Of a stretch of DNA of 52,498 nt, positions 42,611 to 50,839 are shown piece after piece. Numbering within the stretch: the first letter of the stretch is position 1; each line of letters starts with the position of its first letter. Position numbers and translations under genes: made by a program. The DNA is from a virus, in the IMG/VR virus record IMGVR_UViG_3300032156_000014, positions 1-52,498 of that record. One strand, written 5' to 3'. The notes beneath the pieces are model-generated. The model searched no databases. It was given only the letters and a program-made list of their open reading frames with translations, and was not told where the DNA came from.

Positions 42611-42846
42611 TTCTCTTTATCTTTATTCTCAGGCATTGCGAGCCAAAACTTATATAATTTATTGAGATTCCCAAATCTGATATATAAATCTTTTTGTAGC
42701 ATTGCCCATTCCACAAACTCCCCTTCATACATATTCTCAAAGAGGTCAGCGATTTCTTTGGCAAGCATCTTCTTGTAGGAATAAGGCAGATTCACCAAGT
42801 TTTCATGACTGCAAAGTATCTCCAGTATCTTATCTTCTTTTGTCAT
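42607..42846 (-). CDS. Hypothetical helical protein (79 residues)
   Basis: MTKEDKILEILCSHENLVNL, then MLAKEIADLFENMYEGEFVE, is a wholly helical acidic protein, without a motif I know. It overlaps the following gene by 4 bases. Function unknown. Confidence 0.65.
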   Translation of the reverse strand: MTKEDKILEILCSHENLVNLPYSYKKMLAKEIADLFENMYEGEFVEWAMLQKDLYIRFGNLNKLYKFWLAMPENKDKEK

Positions 42847-42859
42847 AGTTCTGAAATTA

Positions 42860-43042
42860 TTATTTCCAATTTAAAATTATTCCATTCTCACATTGAAAAC
42901 ATTTCATCCTTAGAGTATCATTACTAAAACCAACACATTCTGTATGGCAAAATGGACAAATAACACTGTTCCTTGTACCTGTATAAATTGTCATAATAAC
43001 TTTTGCCTTACGTGGTTTTTTATATTTTTTATAATTTTTCAT
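42860..43042 (-). CDS. Small zinc-ribbon protein (60 residues)
   Basis: Two cysteine pairs, CPFCHTEC (about 29-36) and CFQC (48-51), form a zinc ribbon after a very basic N-terminus (MKNYKKYKKPRKAKV). Such proteins bind nucleic acids or other proteins. Function unknown. Confidence 0.7.
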   Translation of the reverse strand: MKNYKKYKKPRKAKVIMTIYTGTRNSVICPFCHTECVGFSNDTLRMKCFQCENGIILNWK

Positions 43043-43052
43043 AGCTCAATGG

Positions 43053-43340
43053 TTAGGGGTTAATCAAATTAGGATTATAAGCATTTCCTCCGAGTCCATT
43101 TGATCCGGCTATATATAAACCATCATCGGAATCTTTTTCAAGTCCATCCACAATATCATCTGTATGGGCTGATATGTTCCATATTTTGTAAGCCGGGAAT
43201 AAAAATTCTTTTACAAGTTTTCCGTCTTTAAAAATTTCAATTAAAGCGTCACCCTTTGGTTTAATTAAATAACTTGCTCTAAAATGATAATTTCTAACAT
43301 CACCTTCAAATGCAATTTTTTCAATAATAATGTCTTTCAT
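43053..43340 (-). CDS. Hypothetical protein (95 residues)
   Basis: MKDIIIEKIAFEGDVRNYHF begins a beta-sandwich-like protein with an acidic middle and a Gly/Asn-rich end (GSNGLGGNAYNPNLINP). No motif recognised. It lies between two zinc-ribbon genes. Confidence 0.65.
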   Translation of the reverse strand: MKDIIIEKIAFEGDVRNYHFRASYLIKPKGDALIEIFKDGKLVKEFLFPAYKIWNISAHTDDIVDGLEKDSDDGLYIAGSNGLGGNAYNPNLINP

Positions 43341-43375
43341 CTCTTTCCGTTTTAAGTTTATTTATCTTTTGCGGG

Positions 43376-44098
43376 TTATCTGAATTGTGGGTTAAGAATA
43401 TCACAGGTATTGCAGTTCTCGGAGTTCTGATGTCCGCACTCTCTACATTCGGCTGCCTGGTCTGCATTATTAAGGTCATGCATAGTAACTGATTTTGGTT
43501 CTATTGACTCCCTAACCACTTCAATAACACCTTCTCCATGACAAATTCTACAATTATTATTATCGTCATAATGATTAACACCAGTTCCATTACAGGTTGG
43601 GCATTTAGTATATTCTTTTTTAGGAGTCCATAAATGATGTTCCACACATTCGGGGCAAGAATCATCTAACATACAACCACTTTCTGAAAACATTTGGCAT
43701 CTATCACAGGTTTTATGTTCTTCTTTCTCTGCTTTGTCAAACCAGGTATATGCACAATCACTACACTGTTTAAATTTCTGCACACTAACCCAATTTTCAT
43801 GTTTACATTTTGTCGTCCCCTCTGCTTTGTCTGATTGCAGTGCGGAAAGTTCGGTATATAATTTTAGTCTGATATCCCATTCCTCTTTGCTAATGGGCAG
43901 CTCAACATTTAAACAGTTATCAAGATGTTCAATCAGCTCTCTCTGCTTCTCAATGATTAAGTCCCTATTGTCGGGGACGGGAAGCGTCTGGTCTCTTGCC
44001 CAACAAGCAATATCAAATAAATCTTCTCTTTCTTTTGATGTTCTGATATTAAGGGAATCCAATTTAATGCTTATCATTTCATCAGTTAGTGTTTTCAT
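43376..44098 (-). CDS. Multi-zinc-ribbon protein (240 residues)
   Basis: After an N-terminal helical part, residues about 100-240 carry many cysteine pairs: CKHENW, CSDCAYTW, CDRCQMF, CPECVEHH, CPTCNGTG, CRICHGEG and CRECGH. The CPTCNGTG and CRICHGEG pair is the repeat of the DnaJ zinc finger. No J domain is present. It probably binds protein or nucleic acid; the role is unknown. Confidence 0.7.
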   Translation of the reverse strand: MKTLTDEMISIKLDSLNIRTSKEREDLFDIACWARDQTLPVPDNRDLIIEKQRELIEHLDNCLNVELPISKEEWDIRLKLYTELSALQSDKAEGTTKCKHENWVSVQKFKQCSDCAYTWFDKAEKEEHKTCDRCQMFSESGCMLDDSCPECVEHHLWTPKKEYTKCPTCNGTGVNHYDDNNNCRICHGEGVIEVVRESIEPKSVTMHDLNNADQAAECRECGHQNSENCNTCDILNPQFR

Positions 44099-44108
44099 AT
44101 CTTATCTT

Positions 44109-44522
44109 TTATAAATGGCTATTATCTCCCGACTGGGTTCTTTGCAGTACGACAAGCTCCCTTGCTGTTTTGTCATTGTTCATCTTTGACTGGTATTTCC
44201 GCTGGATAGGATATTTCCCCATGTACTCAATGATCAGGTAGCGGTCTATCGCAAAGTGAAGCGAGTCGCAAAGCCCCCGGTTCACAAAGCTGATGATCGC
44301 CCTCTCGTGGCGGAACTCAAAGAAAGCCGTCTCCCTGATGAAATAATCCTCCGGTTTGATTATTCCTTTCTCTCTCATCTCCTCGTACAGATACATCGGT
44401 ATCTCAAGGCTGTGAATGTATTTCGCCGGGCGGATATGTCCACGCTGAACAGCCTCGGTTATGAAGCCGAAGTCATTCTTGCGGCGTTCTGTATTAATCA
44501 GTTCTTTCGTTTCGGGTTTCAT
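44109..44522 (-). CDS. Hypothetical protein (137 residues)
   Basis: MKPETKELINTERRKNDFGF, then HIRPAKYIHSLEIPMYLYEE and RHERAIISFVNRGLCDSLHF, looks like a small helical enzyme-like fold, but without known catalytic residues. It begins 3 bases after the cytosine methyltransferase stop. Function unknown. Confidence 0.6.
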   Translation of the reverse strand: MKPETKELINTERRKNDFGFITEAVQRGHIRPAKYIHSLEIPMYLYEEMREKGIIKPEDYFIRETAFFEFRHERAIISFVNRGLCDSLHFAIDRYLIIEYMGKYPIQRKYQSKMNNDKTARELVVLQRTQSGDNSHL

Positions 44523-44525
44523 GAT

Positions 44526-46202
44526 TTATCCTGCTTTATGTATTAAAACATCGGGTAATAATTGTTTGATAACAGGCTCTAAAAGAGCCTTCGCCATACC
44601 GACCGGCACAGAATTGCCGACCATTTTGATTATCGCTTTTCGTGAAAGTTTTAATCCGGGCCTGCGAAAATACCCATCCGGAAATCCCATTATCGCAGAC
44701 AGCTCCCAATCATATAAAAACCTCATCTTAATGTCAAAGTCAACAATATCACCAAGCAAAGCCGTTACAAGGGCTTTTTTGTTTTCTGCGGTAAGTATTG
44801 ACCCTAACGGCTTTTCAAGACTCTGATTCTGTGATCCCGGATTACCACCTGAATTGAAGTAAGTTGTTATGAATTGGAATTTATCCTTTGTCGTCATAGA
44901 CCCAAGTGGATTATCAATGCTTTGATTGTTTATCTCAGGGTGTCCGGAGCTGTTATATACAGAACTTATAAATTGAGCCCTTGCTGTTATAAGAGAGTCG
45001 CCTCCAAAAGTGGTTATTGTAGGAGCCGGTTTTTCAAGAGGCTGGTTTGCATAATCATTCGTCAGGGGGCGAGTATAGAATTGCATCTTCGCCGTGACTA
45101 TGGCAGAGCCATCCCGGCACGTGATTGTCGGAGCGGGCTGATCAATACCCTGACAATGATTCTGTTTCCTGCCTCCTTCTTTTGTATTACTGAAATACTT
45201 TGATATAAACTTATTCTCAATAGTTATCAGTTGCTTTGTCTGTCTTGTCAGTTGTGTCTTTAATGGTTCGTCCGGCAGGTTATAACTATCCATGTGGCAA
45301 TGGTCCTGGATATATTGCATCTTTTCAACTTTTATAAGACATTGCCGGTCTTTTGTGGTGATCGTATTTAACGGTTTGTTTATTGACTGGCAGTTGTCTC
45401 CATTGCCATAGTATGACATGATATAATACACCTCCGGGGCAAACTTCCTGATCCCTCCGGCAATTCTTTTCAGGGTGTTCTCTGAAAGCGGGTGCCGTCT
45501 CTGTTTGGCTACATTTTCATTGAGGGCCCTGCCAAATATAGAATTACCCTCGTCACTTAAGTCAATATAATCCTTACAGGGCTTCCATTTCAGGAGTCCG
45601 AACATATTCTCTTTCTCTGCATGGGTGGGCTGTGGCCATATTATCGGACATGCCTCTTTTGAGAATATCCCAAAATATCGTATTCGCCGGGTCGGACAGC
45701 CATAATCAGCTGCATTCAAAAACCGTCGTCCGTAATTAGCATAACCGAGATCCTTGATCGCCTTTACCCATCTCAGGTATTCAAGGCCCTCTTTGCCCTT
45801 GACTCTCTTGCCGTTCTTAAGCTCTCCCCAGCGGATGAACTCCGTTACATTCTCGATATAGAGATAATCAGGTTGACAATGTACTAGGTAGCGCAGAAGC
45901 TCCCAGCCAAGTGTGAATGACCCCTCGTCTTTGTCCTTACCGCCCTTTGCCTTGCTGTGCTGGGTACATTCCAGCGAAGCCCAGAGAACATCAACCGGAT
46001 CAAGCTCTTTAACGTCCTGAGTCCTGATGTCTGCCTGGTAGTGTTTTGTCTCCGGGTGATTCGCTGCGTGTGTCTTGATCGCAATAGGATCGTGATTAAG
46101 GGCCCACGAGACATGCAGTCCGGGAACCATAAAAGCACCCGTCGAAGTCCCTCCTCCTCCTGCGAACAGATCTGCAAATTTTATATTATCTAAGAAGTCC
46201 AT
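44526..46202 (-). CDS. C5-cytosine DNA methyltransferase with repeated recognition region
   Basis: The 558-residue protein has motif I (FADLFAGGGGTSTGAF, 9-24), a catalytic Cys79 in an unusual motif IV (ASLECTQHSKAKGG rather than PPC), motif VI ENV (117-119), motif VIII (CPTRRIRYFGI), and a C-terminal KMVGNSVPVGMAKAL (motif X). Residues about 280-480 hold five copies of a segment like PAPTITTxxxxxLIT, spaced 35-50 residues, in the target-recognition region. The motifs needed for methyl transfer are present. It may modify phage DNA against host restriction. Confidence 0.88.
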   Translation of the reverse strand: MDFLDNIKFADLFAGGGGTSTGAFMVPGLHVSWALNHDPIAIKTHAANHPETKHYQADIRTQDVKELDPVDVLWASLECTQHSKAKGGKDKDEGSFTLGWELLRYLVHCQPDYLYIENVTEFIRWGELKNGKRVKGKEGLEYLRWVKAIKDLGYANYGRRFLNAADYGCPTRRIRYFGIFSKEACPIIWPQPTHAEKENMFGLLKWKPCKDYIDLSDEGNSIFGRALNENVAKQRRHPLSENTLKRIAGGIRKFAPEVYYIMSYYGNGDNCQSINKPLNTITTKDRQCLIKVEKMQYIQDHCHMDSYNLPDEPLKTQLTRQTKQLITIENKFISKYFSNTKEGGRKQNHCQGIDQPAPTITCRDGSAIVTAKMQFYTRPLTNDYANQPLEKPAPTITTFGGDSLITARAQFISSVYNSSGHPEINNQSIDNPLGSMTTKDKFQFITTYFNSGGNPGSQNQSLEKPLGSILTAENKKALVTALLGDIVDFDIKMRFLYDWELSAIMGFPDGYFRRPGLKLSRKAIIKMVGNSVPVGMAKALLEPVIKQLLPDVLIHKAG

Positions 46203-46252
46203 ATATTTTATCTTAATAGTCTTTCAAGGTTGGTTTTTTGTTTTACCACCGT

Positions 46253-47895
46253 TTAAACAAACATTCCAAGTTCTTTACGGATTCGTCTTTCTGTAATTTT
46301 TATATATTCCGGATTCAATTCAAATCCTATATAATTTCTTTCTAATTTTCTGGCAACAATGGCAGTGGTTCCGGCCCCCATAAAAGTATCCAAAACAATA
46401 CCGCCTTCAGGACATCCTGCTTTAATCATATCAACTATTAACTTCTCAGGGAACGTGGCAAAATGAGCTTCTGAATAAGGCATAGTATTTACTGTCCATA
46501 CGCTTCGTTTGTTTCTTATAGGATAATTTTCATCAGTTTTCCCCTCTGTCCTTTTAATATGCATTGTATTTGGTTGCTGTCCATCCGATTGAAGATTTTT
46601 ATATTTCCATCTTTCATGACCCCTTGATAGCATTGTCTGTTGGTTAAATCCCTTATACTTTACACCTCCCTTAAACATTGTATCTTTTCTCCCATCATAT
46701 CCTGTTGCTATTTCCTGTATTGCTTCCGCATCAAAATAATATTTACCGGATTTACTCAATAAGAAAATATACTCATGCGCCTTAGTACATCTATCGGTAA
46801 CACTTTCCGGCATGGGATTAGGTTTGTGCCAGATAATATCCTGTCTTAGATACCATCCGTCAGCACGTAAAGCAAAGGCAACCATCCAGGGTATTCCGAT
46901 TAAGTCTTTGGGCTTTAACATGGCACGATTATTGATGGTACATTGTGGTTGAATATCTAACTTAAAGTATGACAAGATTTCGTTATAATACTCAGAAACC
47001 ATATCAATGTATTGATTGTGGTAATCCTGTTGAACGAAGGGTAATGCGATGTCCTGATTGTGCCAATATTGCATTAACTCATCGAAAGACTTATGAAAGG
47101 ACTGAGGAACATTGTAAGTTAATGAGCGACCGCACAAAAAACAAGAAGAAGAATTACCCCTCTGCAAGCACAAGGCCAGAAGTTGCTGATAAAATTCGGA
47201 AGGCATGGACTTGTAAAATGAAAGAAGATGCTCGGTTGAGAGGTATTGAGAATGCAAAAAATCCGAAATGGAGATTAGAATGTGGTTCACCTGATGAGAA
47301 AAATCCAATGTGGGAAAACGGTCGATCAAAAATTCCATATTCTCGTGGTTGGGCGAGAAAAGTGAAGCAATTAGCATGGGAGAAAGCTGGTCATGTGTGT
47401 GAGATTTGTGGCGGGAAGCCTGTTGACACACACCACAAAGATTTTCAAAAGAATAATCATGATTTAGATAATTTACAGGTTCTTTGTCGGAAGTGCCACA
47501 AGGCTTTGCACGTTGTACATTTAAAGATGGCATAGCAGATTCTTCCCTTTTTTTATTTCCAACAAAACCAGACCATTTACTTCCTTCGGGATTACCACCT
47601 TTCCCGCTACCAAAATAAGAATCTCCGAGATTTAAAAACAGCGTCCCGTCTTTTTTCAGGATGCGTTTAACTTCAGAAAATACTTTAACAAGTTTTGAAA
47701 CGTATAACTCCGGCGTTTCTTCTAATCCTATTTGTCCGGCACAACCATAGTCTCTGAGGCCGTTCAGTAATACGGAGGTGACGTCACGACACAATCAATT
47801 ATGTCGGACGGCATCTGCCTTAATAAACTTAAGGCATCGCCACAATGAATTTTATTAATCCATCGTGCCATCTCCGTATTTAAAATGTTTTGCAT
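46253..47895 (-). pseudogene. Amino-methyltransferase (N4-cytosine/N6-adenine) gene with frameshift and antisense HNH insertion
   Basis: ATG 47895 (or 47871) opens a typical beginning (INKIHCGDALSLLRQMPSD, then VVTSPPYY) that hits TGA at 47764. Two bases fewer would restore the frame (GLRDYGCAGQIGLEETPEL). The C-terminal part (LKPKDLIGIPWMVAFALRAD; VLDTFMGAGTTAIVARKLER) holds the FxGxG SAM motif. The middle, about 46935-47540, is the antisense of the HNH gene but has no stop. Without the shift and insert it would be about 350 residues. Probably inactive unless the frameshift is an error. Confidence 0.75.
46969..47535 (+). CDS. HNH endonuclease nested antisense in the methyltransferase gene
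   Basis: The 188-residue plus-strand protein has an N-terminal zinc ribbon (YQCIDCGNPVERRVMRCPDC), NUMOD-like helical repeats (STRPEVADKIRKAWTCKMKE), and a C-terminal HNH (GHVCEICGGKPVDTHHKDFQ, then LQVLCRKCHKALH). It is one of only two good plus-strand genes. It replaces a variable linker of the methyltransferase between GFVGNKKREE and LKPKDLIG. No intron core is evident. Confidence 0.88.
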   Translation: MTRFRYNTQKPYQCIDCGNPVERRVMRCPDCANIALTHRKTYERTEEHCKLMSDRTKNKKKNYPSASTRPEVADKIRKAWTCKMKEDARLRGIENAKNPKWRLECGSPDEKNPMWENGRSKIPYSRGWARKVKQLAWEKAGHVCEICGGKPVDTHHKDFQKNNHDLDNLQVLCRKCHKALHVVHLKMA

Positions 47896-47944
47896 AATTA
47901 AATTAAGTTTGTATATTTACCCCCGTAATTAAGGATATATTATT

Positions 47945-48469
47945 ATGAAAAAAGAACTCATTGCTTATCTTGCTGGAATTATGGATGCTGATGGTTACTT
48001 TACTATCAAAAGGCAAACCTATGGTGTCAGGATTATTAAAGACGCCAAAAATCCTACTTATTATGAAAGAGTGGGCATTAAGCAAATATCTCCAATCGCA
48101 ATTGATATTATTAAAACTAATTTTGGTGGATATAGAAATATCCAAAAACCCAATACAAAAAATGGCAAACCACTCTTTGGAGTTGAACTTAGGAATAAGA
48201 TAGCGCATGAGTTTGTTAAGACCATTGCTCCATATATTCAAATTAAAAAAAGACAAGTTGAAATACTCTTGGATCTTAGAAAAGAACTTAATAAACCCAG
48301 AGAAATGAAACATATCGTCAAGCAGAAAAATCCTCATGGTTATATAAGCGATTTTATTAAATATTCTTTGAGTGATAGTCAGATAGATAAAAGAGAGAGT
48401 ATGTTGGCAGAAATTAAATCGCTCAATGATTCCAGAAACGATCTGTTTCATCAACCCAAGCCGTGGTGA
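47945..48469 (+). CDS. LAGLIDADG-type homing endonuclease
   Basis: The 174-residue plus-strand protein starts MKKELIAYLAGIMDADGYFT, where LAGIMDADG is the single LAGLIDADG motif, so it probably works as a homodimer. A basic second half follows (EMKHIVKQKNPHGY). AAGG lies about 15 bases upstream of the ATG. The 3' end covers the start of a methyltransferase fragment on the other strand, and its stop lies 5 bases past the TSP codons of that fragment. Confidence 0.87.
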   Translation: MKKELIAYLAGIMDADGYFTIKRQTYGVRIIKDAKNPTYYERVGIKQISPIAIDIIKTNFGGYRNIQKPNTKNGKPLFGVELRNKIAHEFVKTIAPYIQIKKRQVEILLDLRKELNKPREMKHIVKQKNPHGYISDFIKYSLSDSQIDKRESMLAEIKSLNDSRNDLFHQPKPW

Positions 48470-48553
48470 AGTAACGCAACAATTAACTGACTCATCAGGT
48501 AGCCTGGTTAATCCCATTAAACAATCTTCATTATATATTACATTCAATTCCAT
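48464..48553 (-). pseudogene. N-terminal fragment of another amino-methyltransferase
   Basis: MELNVIYNEDCLMGLTRLPD, then ESVNCCVTSP, is the standard start of an N4/N6 methyltransferase. It breaks off at the catalytic TSPP motif, where the antisense LAGLIDADG gene begins. The second start at 47895 is only a divergent relative, so this is the stump of a separate or recombined gene, not a duplicate. Confidence 0.8.
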
Positions 48554-48801
48554 TATTTCTTCTTCAGTCCTTTCACAAACCCCTCCAGCTCCGGGTTTGC
48601 CTTCATGTATTCTTTGGCAGCTGCCCTTATTGCTTCATCAAACATTTTATCTTCAGTAAACTTCTTTCTCCATTTTATCCTCATCTGGATTGCATCAACC
48701 GGCTGACCACAGGCCATGACTTTGATATCAGCCCTGAGCCGGCGGTTCTCTGCCTGTAATTTGGCATAGACGGAGCGGGAGACATGGGTTCCTGGTTTCA
48801 T
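48553..48801 (-). CDS. Hypothetical coiled-coil protein (82 residues)
   Basis: MKPGTHVSRSVYAKLQAENR starts a helical protein with RRLRADIKVMACGQPVDAIQ and a basic end (GFVKGLKKK). Its stop overlaps the start of the methyltransferase fragment by 3 bases, showing that the fragment was once expressed from this operon. Function unknown. Confidence 0.65.
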   Translation of the reverse strand: MKPGTHVSRSVYAKLQAENRRLRADIKVMACGQPVDAIQMRIKWRKKFTEDKMFDEAIRAAAKEYMKANPELEGFVKGLKKK

Positions 48802-48992
48802 TTCTGATCGTCGGATTGTTTGTCTGGTTCCTTTCCGGTTATCTTCTCAATCCGTACATTATTCAGATCCCTGACCACTCCTATCATCTTAATATTGATG
48901 GTGTCAAGATTCTTATTGTCTTTCATCTCGCTGTTTATTCGCTCGAGTAGGTCAACAGCATCTTCATACATTGTGCTTTCCTTTTTATCCAT
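48798..48992 (-). CDS. Hypothetical protein (64 residues)
   Basis: I take ATG 48992 (MDKKESTMYEDAVDLLERIN) because the longer frame to 49043 covers the end of the upstream 40-residue membrane-protein gene, which stops 1 base earlier. It is helical and charged, ending KITGKEPDKQSDDQK. It overlaps the next gene by 4 bases. Function unknown. Confidence 0.6.
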   Translation of the reverse strand: MDKKESTMYEDAVDLLERINSEMKDNKNLDTINIKMIGVVRDLNNVRIEKITGKEPDKQSDDQK

Positions 48993-48993
48993 G

Positions 48994-49116
48994 TTATTTG
49001 AGATTAGCCAGACAGAAAATAAAGATTGAAATTCCAATGGCAATAATCACCATCCCGGCATAGATCACAGCTTTGAGTTCGCAAAGCTCTTTGAATGATT
49101 CAGGCTCATTTTTCAT
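48994..49116 (-). CDS. Small single-pass membrane protein (40 residues)
   Basis: ATG 49116 to stop 48994: MKNEPESFKELCELKAVIYA leads into a membrane segment (GMVIIAIGISIFILCLANL). One base separates it from the next ATG. Phages of this type often carry such small membrane proteins near replication genes; function unknown. Confidence 0.6.
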   Translation of the reverse strand: MKNEPESFKELCELKAVIYAGMVIIAIGISIFIFCLANLK

Positions 49117-49117
49117 A

Positions 49118-49285
49118 TCAATTAAATATTTGAATAAAAAAACAGATCACTCCGATAAATACCGAAAGACCGGACAGGACCACTATAATAAAGATCGCCC
49201 AGGGCTTCCATCTATAATCTTCCGTCATCTCGCTCTCGAGGTATTCGCGGGAGACAGGAATTGGATATTCATTTGTCAGTTTCAT
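49118..49285 (-). CDS. Small single-pass membrane protein (55 residues)
   Basis: ATG 49285 to stop 49118: MKLTNEYPIPVSREYLESEM, then a C-terminal membrane segment (AIFIIVVLSGLSVFIGVICF). It starts 2 bases after the loader gene stop and ends 1 base before the next ATG. Function unknown. Confidence 0.62.
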   Translation of the reverse strand: MKLTNEYPIPVSREYLESEMTEDYRWKPWAIFIIVVLSGLSVFIGVICFFIQIFN

Positions 49286-49287
49286 AA

Positions 49288-49959
49288 TTAAGATCTTCTA
49301 AAGTCTTTATCCCTCACAACTATAAAATTGAACAGTGAATACATCCGGCTGACAATCCTGTCGCCGTATTTTTCCTCTAAAAACCTGATAGGGTAATTTG
49401 ACGTGGCAAACGTCAGTAACCCCCGGGCCTGTCTTTCAGAAATGATATGGCTGATGACATCCAGTTTATTGCCGTAATACTTGACTTCTTCAATCTCAGT
49501 ACCGATATCGTCCATACAAAGGACATACCGGTTAGAATATATTTGGATCCCCTCAAATGCGTTATCAAGGAATCCACCAACCATATCATTTACATGAATA
49601 ACATCATAATTCATCCGATAAGTCTGCCCGTTCATAAAGTACCTGACATTATCTATTTTCTGATATATCGCCATTACCTTCATTGCAAGGGTTTTACCAC
49701 ATCCAGTAGTGCCATTAAGCATTATTCCTTTTGTCAGATCGCCAGGGAAGGCACTGTCTCCATGAAAATATTGAATCAGTTTCGTGTATAAATTAAGTGC
49801 TTCGTCGGTATATTTAAACCTTTCGTCAATGCCTTTTGCAATCCGCTCAGTGACTTCTAGGGCAAAGCTCATCTTATAAGGCACGTAACTAATTCTCTTT
49901 ATCCCAGAGGTGGTTAACTGACTTAGTTCCTTGCTGATTATTTCTGATATTGTTTTCAT
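49288..49959 (-). CDS. DnaC-like replicative helicase loader (AAA+ ATPase)
   Basis: ATG 49959 (MKTISEIISKELSQLTTSGI) is the likely start; the frame to 50022 lies inside the upstream gene. GIMLNGTTGCGKTLAMKVMA holds Walker A (GTTGCGKT) and VLCMDDIGTE Walker B. LLTFATSNYPIRFLEEKYGD is the sensor region of DnaC/IstB-like ATPases. It follows the DUF1376-like gene with a 71-base overlap, the common order. It would load the host helicase. Confidence 0.85.
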   Translation of the reverse strand: MKTISEIISKELSQLTTSGIKRISYVPYKMSFALEVTERIAKGIDERFKYTDEALNLYTKLIQYFHGDSAFPGDLTKGIMLNGTTGCGKTLAMKVMAIYQKIDNVRYFMNGQTYRMNYDVIHVNDMVGGFLDNAFEGIQIYSNRYVLCMDDIGTEIEEVKYYGNKLDVISHIISERQARGLLTFATSNYPIRFLEEKYGDRIVSRMYSLFNFIVVRDKDFRRS

Positions 49960-50692
49960 ATTTTTCTTTAAAAAGACCACTATAATTTTTTGACATTGAA
50001 TAGTCAAGCATCTCACGACCAATATCCTTATTAAGTTCAGAATCTTTTAGAAATTTCTTAATGAATGATTTGAGTCCTGTCTCTTTATAAGATTGTCCCT
50101 TTTCAGATTTATATTTTAACCATTCAAAAACCAAAACTTCAAATCCCTCTGGAAGGACAATTTCATTTTCTGACAAAACTTTTGAAAGCATACCTTTATA
50201 ATTATTATCTTCATTTCCATTTCCATTTCCATTTCCAATGCTTTTTAAGCAAAGCACTAACCATTCGGTTAACCGTTCGGTTATTTCTTCTTTAGGATAT
50301 TGATAAAAATCAGTAGCTTTAAAACTCTTTTTAAGATGTATATACTGTTTGCGAGTGTACCCGCCAAAGCGTAATAGTCCTGCAAAAGTTCCTGTAATTG
50401 TGTTTATTCTCCCTTTTTCGGTGCGCTCTTCTATCAAATTCTGTAACTTTTTATTAATTAATCTTCCATTTTCATCAACAAAATGACACGAAATGACCGA
50501 CCATATCTTTAAAAAATGATCATGCGAAATTCCTACCATTTTAGCCAAGCGTTCTGTTTCTTGTGGAAGACCTTTTCTTTGTTGCTGATAACATAAAAGG
50601 TCAATATATACACCCTTTTCTTCCGGCATATATTCAGCGGTTCCTTCTAACCAGTCTTTCGAATAAAACAAAAATGCAGGATCTTTACTCAT
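49889..50692 (-). CDS. Replication protein with N-terminal DUF1376-type domain (267 residues)
   Basis: The N-terminal 90 residues (PAFLFYSKDWLEGTAEYMPE; RGVYIDLL-like core; WSVISCHFVDENGRLINKKL) match the DUF1376 replisome-organiser family. A repeat-coded linker (GNGNGNGNED, about 153-162) joins it to a C-terminal DnaD-like helical domain (LPEGFEVLVFEWLKYKSEKG). With the DnaC-like gene it forms the origin-recognition and loading pair. Confidence 0.82.
   Translation of the reverse strand: MSKDPAFLFYSKDWLEGTAEYMPEEKGVYIDLLCYQQQRKGLPQETERLAKMVGISHDHFLKIWSVISCHFVDENGRLINKKLQNLIEERTEKGRINTITGTFAGLLRFGGYTRKQYIHLKKSFKATDFYQYPKEEITERLTEWLVLCLKSIGNGNGNGNEDNNYKGMLSKVLSENEIVLPEGFEVLVFEWLKYKSEKGQSYKETGLKSFIKKFLKDSELNKDIGREMLDYSMSKNYSGLFKEKYENNIRNNQQGTKSVNHLWDKEN
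50213..50236. repeat. Hexanucleotide microsatellite in the replication gene
   Basis: ATTTCC occurs four times in tandem (plus strand), coding for Gly-Asn repeats in the linker of the replication protein. Hexamers change length without shifting the frame, so copy number may vary. Confidence 0.85.
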
Positions 50693-50705
50693 GGTTTAAA
50701 TAAAA

Positions 50706-50784
50706 GCCCCGCCAGTAACAAAAAAACCACCGGTCACCCTGGAGTGTAGTCTCCGACCGATGGAATTAATGCCCTGTGCGGGGT
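50706..50784 (-). promoter_or_regulatory. Structured leader of the replication operon, possible attenuator
   Basis: On the minus strand CCATCGGTC (ending 50763) pairs with GACCGGTGG (starting 50735) and is followed by a run of seven T: a terminator-like hairpin, with an inner GGAG/CTCC stem. CCCCGC (complement of 50778-50783) and GCGGGG (complement of 50707-50712) can pair across it, giving an alternative outer stem. It lies between the promoter at 50840 and the ATG at 50692. Transcription attenuation is inferred from the fold. Confidence 0.65.
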
Positions 50785-50839
50785 ATTTTTTGTAAGTTAA
50801 TAAATCAAAATAACTCATTCTACAATTAATTTGGTACTA

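Noticed and set aside
47903-48553. A 216-residue methyltransferase-like protein on the minus strand
   Set aside because: Only the first 30 residues are methyltransferase; the rest is the antisense of the LAGLIDADG gene.
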